In this document: one piece after another, positions 33,945-41,589 of the stretch
How positions within the stretch are numbered: the stretch's first letter is position 1
How the letters are laid out: each line of letters begins with the position of its first letter
From: Syntrophobotulus glycolicus DSM 8271
Lineage (GTDB): Bacteria > Bacillota > Desulfitobacteriia > Desulfitobacteriales > Syntrophobotulaceae
Assembly: GCF_000190635.1 (NCBI RefSeq)
Contig: NC_015172.1
Span: forward strand, 1,302,001 to 1,366,000
Length of the DNA: 64,000 nt
Reading direction: 5' to 3'
Position numbers and translations under genes: made by a program
Notes under the pieces: generated by a model
The model's database searches: none
What the model saw: only the letters and a program-made list of their open reading frames with translations
What the model was told of the DNA's origin: nothing

Positions 33945-35735
33945 ATGGAAGATAAAAAGCTAAAAAGCAATTGGTTCTCCTGCCTTATGGGCTATGCCGA
34001 AGGCAGTAAGGGAAAGCTATGGGCCTCGGTGGTTCTATCCGTGGTCAGTATTGTGTCGGGTATTGTCCCGTACTATTGTGTTTATAAAATGATTGAAGAA
34101 TTTATTGCAGGTACAGCGGGTATGAAACTTCTGTTCGTTTGGTCTTTGGCCGCGCTGGCGGCCTACGCGGTCAAGGTGCTGTTTTTTGGCCTGTCTACGG
34201 CCTTTTCGCACAATGCGGCGTACAATATTTTGGAACAGCTGAGGCTGCGTGTGACTGATCGGTTTATGCATGCGCCGCTGGGAGATGTAACACAGCATTC
34301 CATTGGCGAAATTAAAAATGTAATTGTAGATAAAATTGAAAATATTGAACCCCCGCTGGCCCACATGGTTCCGGAGGGAGCGGGTCATGTCGTGTTGCCG
34401 GTTGTCAGCTTAATCGTTCTTGCCGTCATCGACTGGCGCGTCGCGCTGGCCTCCCTTATCACTCTGCCGCTATCGTTTATCTGCATGGCGCTGACCTTTA
34501 AAATCAGCGGCAAAAATTTTGTAAAGTACAACGAATCCAACGCAGCGATGAGCAGCGCCATTGTGGAATATATCGAGGGCATAGAGGTCATCAAAGCGTT
34601 CGGCAGAGAGGGCACCTCCTACGAGAAGTTCTCCAAGGCAATTACAGACTACCGCCAGTTTGTGATAAGGTGGCTTTCGTCCACCTGGGTCACCATGAAG
34701 CTTGCCTTTGCGCTGTTTCCGTCAACGCTTCTGGGAACGCTCCCGGTGGGACTTCTGCTCTGCTACAGCGGCGCGATTACGCCCGCAGAGACGGCGCTTT
34801 GTGTGATGATGTCTATGTCCATGGTGGGATCTCTGGCAAAGCTGGAGGTGTTCAGTGAGGGCATCCGTGAAATGCAGTATACTGTGGAAAATTTGCAGCA
34901 ATTTCTTACCATGCCGGAGTTAACCGAACCTGTACAGGCGGCGCAGCTAAACGGTCATGACATTCAATTAACCAGTGTTCATTTTTCCTATACAGGGGAA
35001 CAAAAGGATGAGGTGCTGCACGGGATTGATCTCATCCTGCCGCAGGGCAGCTTTACCGCGCTGGTTGGCCCATCTGGCGGAGGAAAATCCACTGTGGCCA
35101 AATTGATCGCCCGATTCTGGGACGTGACGGGCGGAAAGATTGAAATCGGCGGCGTAGATGTGAGAAGCATGACACTAAAACAACTTGCCGATACCGTCAG
35201 TTTTGTTGCTCAGGATAATTTTCTGTTCCGCTGCTCGCTGCTGGAAAACATCCGTCTCGGCAATCCAGAGGCGAGCGACAAAGAGGTTTACGCGGCGGCA
35301 AAAGCAGCCCAATGCGATGAATTCATCTCAAAGCTTGAAAACGGCTATAATACTCCTGCCGGTGAGGCTGGCAAACGTCTTTCCGGCGGCGAAAAGCAGC
35401 GCATCACCATCGCCAGAATGATTCTCAAAAACGCGCCTGTAGTGATTCTGGATGAGGCCACCGCTTTTACAGACCCCGAAAATGAGAATAAAATACAGCG
35501 CAGCATCGCGGCACTGGCCAAAGGAAAGACGCTGCTTGTAATTGCCCACAGGCTATCGACTATCAAAAACGCCGACAACATTGTTCTGCTGAAAAACGGA
35601 CGAATCGAGGCGCAGGGAAAGCAAGCCGAGCTTTTACGGTCTTCTGCGCTCTATGCCGATATGTGGAAAGCGCATATCGGCGCCAAAGCGTGGGCAGTAT
35701 CCGTTTCCGGTAAGGAGGTGTCCGCTGATGTTTAA
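33945..35735 (+). CDS. ABC transporter with fused membrane and ATPase domains (YbtP/IrtA-like)
   Basis: A 596-residue half-transporter: six spans (about 20-310) then an ATPase domain with Walker A GPSGGGKST near 374, Q-loop VAQDNFLF, signature LSGGEKQR, Walker B VVILDEATAFTDPENE and H-loop IAHRLS. The variant ATAFTDPENE is typical of the YbtPQ/IrtAB siderophore-importer group, which has exporter architecture but takes up Fe-siderophores. It forms a heterodimer with the next gene, whose start lies inside its last codons. The AraC regulator and operator upstream support metal- or ligand-responsive control. Confidence 0.9.
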   Translation: MEDKKLKSNWFSCLMGYAEGSKGKLWASVVLSVVSIVSGIVPYYCVYKMIEEFIAGTAGMKLLFVWSLAALAAYAVKVLFFGLSTAFSHNAAYNILEQLRLRVTDRFMHAPLGDVTQHSIGEIKNVIVDKIENIEPPLAHMVPEGAGHVVLPVVSLIVLAVIDWRVALASLITLPLSFICMALTFKISGKNFVKYNESNAAMSSAIVEYIEGIEVIKAFGREGTSYEKFSKAITDYRQFVIRWLSSTWVTMKLAFALFPSTLLGTLPVGLLLCYSGAITPAETALCVMMSMSMVGSLAKLEVFSEGIREMQYTVENLQQFLTMPELTEPVQAAQLNGHDIQLTSVHFSYTGEQKDEVLHGIDLILPQGSFTALVGPSGGGKSTVAKLIARFWDVTGGKIEIGGVDVRSMTLKQLADTVSFVAQDNFLFRCSLLENIRLGNPEASDKEVYAAAKAAQCDEFISKLENGYNTPAGEAGKRLSGGEKQRITIARMILKNAPVVILDEATAFTDPENENKIQRSIAALAKGKTLLVIAHRLSTIKNADNIVLLKNGRIEAQGKQAELLRSSALYADMWKAHIGAKAWAVSVSGKEVSADV

Positions 35736-37473
35736 GACCATAAGGCGTATCATTGATTGGTGCGGAGAATTTAAAGGCAAGCTGTATACCGGTTTTGTTT
35801 TTTCCTTTTTCTCCACATGGTTTGCAGCGTTTCCCATTATGGTGGCGGCCTATACGATCGGCAGGCTGATTGATGCTGCCAGAGCCGTTGAAGAATTTGA
35901 CAGCAGTCTGATCTGGCAGAGCTTTTTGCTGATCGCGGTCCTTGTCCTTCTGCGCTTTTTGTTCGATTATTTAAGAGCCCGATTTCAGGAAGCCATCAGC
36001 TATGAGCTGGTTGCCCGAGACAGGCTCGCCATCGGCAACATTTTAAAGCGCGTTTCTCTGGGCTATTTTCAAAAGGTCAATACGGGAGAAATCTTGAATT
36101 CGATCACCACCGGACTTCATACGCTGGAGAATATGGGTATCCGGATGATTGACAATTTTGTGAGCGGTTACTTAAATTTCCTGTGCATCCTGATCTTCAT
36201 CACGGTATTCAATCCGCTAGTGTCGTTGATTACGGTCGCGGGCGTGAGCGTGTCGCTGCTGTTTTTAGTGCTGATATCCAGGTACAGCAGAAAGAATGCC
36301 CCGGTTACCATGGCGGCAAACCGGGATTTGACGAACGCTACGATCGAATATGCGCGGGGTCTGCCGGTCGTCAAATCCTTCGGGCAGGACGGGACTGCGG
36401 CGGCTGCCATGAAAAAAGCCTGCGCTGACAGCAAAGGTATCCACCTAAAAATAGAATGGGGATTTATTCCTGCCAACTGCATGCATCTGCTTGCCCTCAA
36501 AATTGCTTCCGTAGGACTGGTGCTTGCAAGCTGCTATCTGGGGCTGAAGGGAGAAATGACCCTGCCGGTTGTGCTGGTGTTTTGCTTTTTTTCGTTTGGG
36601 ATTTTTGCTGGGATTGAACCGATCAGCGATAGCGCGCACATTCTGGGTGTGATTGACGACGCAATGAATCAGCTTGACCGGATGAAATCAGAAGAGTACA
36701 TAGACGAAAGCGGTAAGGATATTGTGCTTTCCCATCATGACATCTCCTTTGAGGATGTTTCTTTTGGATATGACGCAAGAGAAGTGCTCAGCCATGTGAG
36801 TTTCACTATTCCTGAGAGGACAACAGCTGCTATTGTAGGGCCATCGGGAAGCGGAAAGACGACGATCTGTAATTTGATTGCGCGCTTCTATGATGTGAAC
36901 AGCGGCTCCATAAAAATCGGGGGACATGACGTCAGAGACTTCACTTGTGACAGCCTTCTGTCCAATATCTCAATGGTTTTCCAGAATGTCTATCTGTTCA
37001 ACGATACGATACGCAACAATATCTGCTTTGGCAATCCATATGCTACGGAGCAGGAAATGATAGAGGCTGCAAAGAAGGCCTGCTGCCATAATTTCATTAC
37101 GGCCCTGCCGGGGGGCTATGATACGGTAATTGGCGAAGGCGGCGGTACTTTGTCCGGCGGAGAAAAGCAGCGGATTTCAATTGCAAGAGCCATCTTGAAG
37201 AACGCGCCCATCATTATTCTGGATGAAGCCACCGCCTCGATCGATCCAGAAAACGAACACCTGATCCAGGCGGCGATTTCTGAGCTGACAAGGGGAAAAA
37301 CGATCATTACCATTGCCCATCGGTTGGCTACCATTGAGAATGCCAATCAGATCTTAGTGGTGAACAATGGAATGATTGCCGAGAAAGGAACGCATCATGA
37401 GCTGCTGAAAAAAGGCAGCGTATATAAGAGGTTTGTGGATATCCGCGAGGCTGCTGAAGGCTGGGTCATGTAG
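35728..37473 (+). CDS. ABC transporter, second half of the heterodimer (YbtQ/IrtB-like)
   Basis: A 581-residue partner of the previous protein; ATG after AAGGAGGTG, overlapping the upstream stop by eight bases. Six spans, then Walker A GPSGSGKTT near 371, Q-loop VFQNVYLFNDTI, signature LSGGEKQR, Walker B IIILDEATASIDPENE and H-loop IAHRLAT. Both halves have complete catalytic motifs. Function as for its partner: siderophore or metallophore import, or peptide/drug export if the homology misleads. Confidence 0.9.
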   Translation: MFKTIRRIIDWCGEFKGKLYTGFVFSFFSTWFAAFPIMVAAYTIGRLIDAARAVEEFDSSLIWQSFLLIAVLVLLRFLFDYLRARFQEAISYELVARDRLAIGNILKRVSLGYFQKVNTGEILNSITTGLHTLENMGIRMIDNFVSGYLNFLCILIFITVFNPLVSLITVAGVSVSLLFLVLISRYSRKNAPVTMAANRDLTNATIEYARGLPVVKSFGQDGTAAAAMKKACADSKGIHLKIEWGFIPANCMHLLALKIASVGLVLASCYLGLKGEMTLPVVLVFCFFSFGIFAGIEPISDSAHILGVIDDAMNQLDRMKSEEYIDESGKDIVLSHHDISFEDVSFGYDAREVLSHVSFTIPERTTAAIVGPSGSGKTTICNLIARFYDVNSGSIKIGGHDVRDFTCDSLLSNISMVFQNVYLFNDTIRNNICFGNPYATEQEMIEAAKKACCHNFITALPGGYDTVIGEGGGTLSGGEKQRISIARAILKNAPIIILDEATASIDPENEHLIQAAISELTRGKTIITIAHRLATIENANQILVVNNGMIAEKGTHHELLKKGSVYKRFVDIREAAEGWVM

Positions 37474-37829
37474 TGCTAAAAGGTCTTAAAAGATACTAAA
37501 CCGGCTTTTTAACAGACCGCTGGTGCATAGCTTTTTGCCTTTGTTCGAAAGAAGAATGTCCGTTTGTCAACGTTTTTCAGGCTTCGTCATCCGATTTTTT
37601 GGTTAAAGCGGTCAAGTCAGGTTCTAATTTAGCTGGACGCCTATAAAGCCGTGAGGCGCGCCTATTTCCGGGCAGTTCTTATGATCGGAATTTTTCTTGA
37701 AACCGGTGAGCTAGATAAAGATACCGGGGCGGGGGGGAGCCACTATTCCGGATAGGGAGCCAAGCTGCGGTTATATCCCAAAACAAGCGTCTTGACTTTT
37801 AAAAAACTTAAAAGAAACATAAAGTTTAG

Positions 37830-37857
37830 TCAGATCCTGCGGAGGACTGATTTTTTT
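37830..37857 (+). terminator. Intrinsic terminator
   Basis: TCAGATCCT-GCGG-AGGACTGA followed by TTTTTTT. It separates the ABC pair from the cluster downstream, so the cluster has its own promoter. Confidence 0.75.
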
Positions 37858-37991
37858 ATGCAGAAAAGGTAACCCTTCAAACAATGATTCCTGCCAGTTA
37901 GGCATAGTTAATAGGAAATATACGGGATATCGTACGATAAAACAGGTGTTTGTCAGGTATCCAAAACAATTTGTTTTTAAAGCGTTCTTTT

Positions 37992-38021
37992 TTTGACAAA
38001 ATGTGGATTTTTGTTGTCAAA
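37992..38021. promoter_or_regulatory. TTTGACAA inverted repeat upstream of the large cluster
   Basis: TTTGACAA and TTGTCAAA are exact reverse complements separated by 14 bases. Each arm contains a -35-like TTGACA or TTGTCA. A clear -10 partner was not identified. Candidate operator/promoter for the gene set starting at 38157. Confidence 0.45.
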
Positions 38022-38156
38022 TTTAGTATGATTATGAAAAATAACCTTTTTCTTGCTTAACTGGATCTTTATCTATATTTATATAGAATTTACATAAAAG
38101 ATAAAGATAATGCCCATTTTTTCACAAATTTTTTAATAAGAATAGGAGGTTGTCTC

Positions 38157-38432
38157 ATGATTGCCGGAACGATCGACATCAATGGTATGGAGTACAAGTG
38201 GATGGAGTGCTCCCGGAGCTTGAACCGGGGCATTTTGTTTAATCCGGATTCACACCAGTACATGTTCAGACCCAACCCTCACCAGGAGGATTCCAAATAC
38301 TACAACAAGCACCAGGAAGACTGGTATGCGGAGGCAGTGGCTGCCCTGGCGGCGCAGATCGCCATTGGGGGCTGGATTGCTGCCCATCATATCGTGGTCA
38401 ACGGTGTGGATTACACGGCTAACCTGTTTTAA
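38157..38432 (+). CDS. Small protein opening the large cluster, unknown function
   Basis: A 91-residue protein with a strong TAGGAGG site. It begins MIAGTIDINGMEYKWMECSR and has a central RPNPHQEDSKYYNKHQEDW segment; the C-terminal part EAVAALAAQIAIGGWIAAHH is a hydrophobic helix. The N-terminal and C-terminal halves both contain a V/I-NG-(M/V)-(E/D)Y motif. No family recognised. As the first and probably most highly translated gene of the cluster it could be a structural subunit. Confidence 0.7.
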   Translation: MIAGTIDINGMEYKWMECSRSLNRGILFNPDSHQYMFRPNPHQEDSKYYNKHQEDWYAEAVAALAAQIAIGGWIAAHHIVVNGVDYTANLF

Positions 38433-38463
38433 AGTGAGCGGTGCAACGGACAGGAGGAATGAA

Positions 38464-38604
38464 ATGCCCGGAGAGAAAAAGCGTCTTCCCAAACGAACCC
38501 CCAAAGAGATGAGGATTTCCGACCGCCGTCCGGCAGAACCGGCCCCTAATCCGCCTCCCCGTCCTGCGGCAGGGGATTGCCCGCGAAAGGAACCGGAACA
38601 ATGA
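38464..38604 (+). CDS. 46-residue basic, proline-rich peptide
   Basis: Starts after CAGGAGGA and overlaps the protease ATG by four bases (ATGA). Composition is dominated by Lys, Arg, Glu and Pro (KKRLPKRTPKEMR ... APNPPPRPAA), so it is probably disordered. The ribosome site and the coupled stop argue that it is translated, at least to bring ribosomes to the protease gene. No function known. Confidence 0.55.
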   Translation: MPGEKKRLPKRTPKEMRISDRRPAEPAPNPPPRPAAGDCPRKEPEQ

Positions 38605-40748
38605 GGCGTCCGCAAGTGCCGCGCCGCCTGCTGATCGGCCTGGCCGGCTGCCTGGCCTGCGCTTTGCTGCTGGCGGTGCTTGCCGGCAGCGTGACCATCG
38701 AACAGGGAAGGAAAACCCGGTCCGGACCGGAGCCTGTCTCCGGACAGAGCCAGAGTCAAAATCAGGACCAAAGCCGGAATCAGGACCAGAGCCAGAATCA
38801 AAATCAAAACCAGAATCAAAACCAGAATCAAAACAAAGATCAAAGCCGAAGCCAGGGCCAAAGTCAGGGCCAAAGTCAGGGCCAAAGTCAGGGCCAAGGT
38901 CAAGGCGCGGCTGCCCCTGAACCGGAGGAGCGTTCCCGGTATGCGGCCCTGTTCGGCGAACCTGAACCGCAAGAGCGGAAGCCTTACACCATTCTGGTCT
39001 GCATGAACGGCAGCAACCTGGAATCGGACTGGCAGATGGCCACCAATGATCTGATCGAGATGTGCGAGAGCGGCTTTGACGGCGAGGCCGTCAACCTGAT
39101 CGTGCTGACGGGGGGGACCCGCACCTGGAACAATCCGGTGATCTCGGCGGAAAAGACAATGGTTTATACGGTTACCCCGGAGGACATCGTCGAGCTGCGC
39201 GATTTGGGAAATGTCAGCATTACGGACGGCGGGCTGCTTACAGCCTTTATCGACTACGGGGTCGCCGCTTTCCCGGCCGAGCGCTATGGCTTTCTGTTCT
39301 GGGACCACGGCGGCGGTCCGATGGGGGGATATGGTTACGACGAAAAATTTGACGGCAGAAGCATGTCTCTGGTGGATCTGGAGACGGGCCTGCAAAACTC
39401 CGTCATGGCCGGCACACCCTTTGAATTCATTGGATTTGACTGCTGCCTGATGGGCAATCTGGAGATCGCCTGTATGCTGGCGCCCTATGCCCGTTACATG
39501 ATTGCCTCGGAGGACCTCGAGCCGGGAAACGGCTGGGATTACAGCTTTCTGGCCAGCCTGTCCGAGCGGCCGGAGATGTCGGGCGCGGAGCTGGGCCGCT
39601 TGATTGTCGACGGCTATATCGCCTACTATGACGCCGGCGGCAGCCGGCAGCCCCAGACCCTGTCCGTTATCGATCTTTCCCTGGTTGGAGAGCTTTCCGA
39701 GCGGACCCAGGATCTGCTGGAAAGGGCTGAAGCATCAATCCTGGCCGGGGATTTTGCCACTTTTGCCGGGGCCCGGCGGAGCGCCCGCACCTTCGGCAAA
39801 ACGGGGGAGACCAGCAGCTACGACCTGGTGGACCTTAAACACCTGGCGCTCAACCTGCGGGAAACATTTCCCGGACAGGCCGCGGCCCTCGTACGGGCGG
39901 TGGAGGAGGCGGTTGTTTATAACCGGGTCGGCCCGGGCATGGAGGATTCCTACGGACTGTCCACCTATATCCCCTATGACCGCAAGGATGTGGCGAGCGG
40001 CTACCTGGATCTGTACCGGCAGTTTCATATTATGCCGCGGACAGAGCGGTTTCTCGGCGCTTATACCAGCAGATTGACCGGTGAGCCGGCCGACCGGCCT
40101 TTCCGCGGTCTTCTGCCTGAGGCGGCCGGGGGAGACATTTCTATTCGGCTGGCCGCCGACGCCCGGGAGGAAGTGGCAGATATCTACTTTACCGTCTGGC
40201 GGCAGCTGGAGGAGGGCAGTGACTACTTTGTCCGGCTGGGAGTGGAGAACGATGTGACCATCGACGGGGACGGCACTGTCACCACCGGTTTTGACGGCTA
40301 CTGGGCTACCCTGGGCGGCAGGACGGCCTGCCTCTACGAGCTGGCCCGCACCGAGACGACGGTTTGGTATTCCACGCCCGCCCTGCTCAACGGGGAGGAA
40401 GTGGACATCTTGCTGCTGTTCGACGAGGACCACCCCGACGGCCTGGTACTGGGCGCAGCCCCCGCGGGTCCGGAGGGCTCCGGGCTTTCCCCCAGGAACC
40501 TGCTGCCCATCGGGCCGGGGGACGAGTTGGCGCTGAGATACCAGGTCCAGCTCTTTCCGAAGGAAGGGCAGGAGCCGGCAGCCGGTGCCGTGGCGAGCAA
40601 GTGGATCACCGGCGAGAGCTTCCCGGCCGGGGAGGATTTGGCCTTTGCTCTGGAACCGGTGGGCAATGAGCTTTATCTTTATGGCTTCTGGATTGTGGAC
40701 ATTTACAATAACAGTTATTATACCGACTTTATTGAGATCAGGTACTAA
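38601..40748 (+). CDS. Membrane-anchored clostripain-family (C11) cysteine protease
   Basis: A 715-residue protein. Residues ~9-31 are one membrane span (LLIGLAGCLACALLLAVLAG), likely leaving the rest outside. Residues ~48-104 are a Gln/Asn/Ser/Gly repeat linker. From ~125 the peptidase C11 fold is clear: ILVCMNGSNLESDWQMATND, then FLFWDHGGGPMGGYG with catalytic His236, and FIGFDCCLMGNLEIAC with Cys282 (Cys281 adjacent). Clan CD enzymes cut after Arg, Lys or Asp and often self-activate. Residues ~515-715 are a beta-rich extra domain. The only evident enzyme in the cluster besides the Hint and DUF6765-type proteins, so it probably processes other cluster products. Confidence 0.9.
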   Translation: MRRPQVPRRLLIGLAGCLACALLLAVLAGSVTIEQGRKTRSGPEPVSGQSQSQNQDQSRNQDQSQNQNQNQNQNQNQNKDQSRSQGQSQGQSQGQSQGQGQGAAAPEPEERSRYAALFGEPEPQERKPYTILVCMNGSNLESDWQMATNDLIEMCESGFDGEAVNLIVLTGGTRTWNNPVISAEKTMVYTVTPEDIVELRDLGNVSITDGGLLTAFIDYGVAAFPAERYGFLFWDHGGGPMGGYGYDEKFDGRSMSLVDLETGLQNSVMAGTPFEFIGFDCCLMGNLEIACMLAPYARYMIASEDLEPGNGWDYSFLASLSERPEMSGAELGRLIVDGYIAYYDAGGSRQPQTLSVIDLSLVGELSERTQDLLERAEASILAGDFATFAGARRSARTFGKTGETSSYDLVDLKHLALNLRETFPGQAAALVRAVEEAVVYNRVGPGMEDSYGLSTYIPYDRKDVASGYLDLYRQFHIMPRTERFLGAYTSRLTGEPADRPFRGLLPEAAGGDISIRLAADAREEVADIYFTVWRQLEEGSDYFVRLGVENDVTIDGDGTVTTGFDGYWATLGGRTACLYELARTETTVWYSTPALLNGEEVDILLLFDEDHPDGLVLGAAPAGPEGSGLSPRNLLPIGPGDELALRYQVQLFPKEGQEPAAGAVASKWITGESFPAGEDLAFALEPVGNELYLYGFWIVDIYNNSYYTDFIEIRY
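38757..38905 (+). repeat. Gln/Asn/Ser-coding tandem repeats in the protease linker
   Basis: Short repeats such as AATCAAAACCAG and GGCCAAAGTCAG (the latter about four times, 38850-38902) encode QNQN then SQGQ units. The repeat keeps the frame and could vary in copy number between strains. Confidence 0.85.
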
Positions 40749-40800
40749 GTGACAGCCCTGCGCACGGCAGGGTGGCAGGCAAATAGAAAGGAGCAATGAT

Positions 40801-41589
40801 ATGACAAAGAAAAATTCGACCGATGCGGAGATCAGGCGGGAAAATCCCGGAGAAGGAGCGGCTTCCTCTCCGGCGGCTGAGAAACTGTTGGGAAAAGATC
40901 CAAGGGCGGAGGTGCCGGTAACGGCGGGCGCTCAGGTGCCGGCCGCGCAGGGAGGCCAGCTTACGGCCCCGGGAGAGGTGAAGAGTCCTTCCTTCGCCAT
41001 GGCGGCTGATCTGACCCTGCTCAATACCGATCTGACCGCTGTGATTGAGCATAAGGAACTGCCCGATGGCAAGGTGAGCACGTCCATCCTGGTCATCCCC
41101 ACCGACGAGCCCAAAGGCGGCATGACGCTGATGGAACTGGTGGAGGAGATTAATGGTATTATCCAGAGCTTCACCAAATCAGCCAGTGCCGTCAATACCG
41201 ATGACATCAAGGAGAGCCTGAAGAGCTTCAAGCTGATTAACCTGGAGGACATCCGGCTGGAGCTGCGGCAGGTTTTCCTCTATTATAAGAAGATTTCGGA
41301 GAAGGAAAGCCCAAACCCCAATCCAAATCCGAACCCCAATCCCAATCCCAATCCCAATCCCAATCCCAATCCCAATCCGAACCCGAATCCAAACCCCAGC
41401 CCCACCCCCACCCCAGCCGTGACTGAATTGGAATATGCGATCAATTTTGTGATTCAGAATAAGGTCGATCCGGCCGAGGATTTGAAAATCTTCAAATTTA
41501 AGTCTCTGTCGGCAGCTATTTGGAATACTTCCCGGCCCAAGATCCTCCAGCGCATGTCTCTGGGCAGCATTGAGGATTTGCTGAAATGA
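40801..41589 (+). CDS. Cluster protein with Asn-Pro repeat linker
   Basis: A 262-residue protein, ATG after AGAAAGGAGC. Residues 1-60 are low-complexity (Ala/Glu/Pro); ~60-165 form a mixed domain (MAADLTLLNTDLTAVIEHKE ... SILVIPTDEPKGGMTL ... DIRLELRQVFLYYKK); ~170-206 are a run of Asn-Pro dipeptides ending SPTPTPA; the C-terminal ~55 residues (LEYAINFVIQNKVDP) are helical. The stop overlaps the next ATG. The segment NLEDIRLELRQVFLYY may dock onto the giant protein encoded next. No known family. Confidence 0.75.
   Translation: MTKKNSTDAEIRRENPGEGAASSPAAEKLLGKDPRAEVPVTAGAQVPAAQGGQLTAPGEVKSPSFAMAADLTLLNTDLTAVIEHKELPDGKVSTSILVIPTDEPKGGMTLMELVEEINGIIQSFTKSASAVNTDDIKESLKSFKLINLEDIRLELRQVFLYYKKISEKESPNPNPNPNPNPNPNPNPNPNPNPNPNPNPSPTPTPAVTELEYAINFVIQNKVDPAEDLKIFKFKSLSAAIWNTSRPKILQRMSLGSIEDLLK
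41310..41412 (+). repeat. AAT/CCC hexamer tandem repeat encoding (Asn-Pro)n
   Basis: About 16 units of CCCAAT and close variants (CCGAAC, CCAAAT), most nearly identical in 41330-41384. Unit length is six, so copy-number change would preserve the frame and only alter linker length. Confidence 0.9.

Larger units (their letters stand above)
37474..38156. other. Gap between the ABC pair and the large cluster
   Basis: No gene with start and ribosome site. A frame of ~40 codons (about 37635-37757, AYKAVRRAYFRAVLMIGIFL) has no start codon and may be a relic. The gap holds a terminator at 37830-37857 and, nearer the cluster, inverted repeats TTTGACAA/TTGTCAAA (37992-38021) and CTTTATCT/AGATAAAG (about 38067-38106) in a very AT-rich stretch, presumably the cluster's control region. 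Confidence 0.5.

Noticed and set aside
38250-39395. 381-codon minus-strand frame with Ala-Leu-Thr repeats
   Set aside because: The repeats are just the reverse reading of the Gln/Asn/Ser-coding repeat in the protease gene.
39735-40796. 353-codon open frame on the minus strand
   Set aside because: Antisense of the protease C-terminal domain, with biased composition.
41310-41412. CRISPR or satellite array
   Set aside because: Hexamers in frame inside a coding sequence, encoding Asn-Pro.
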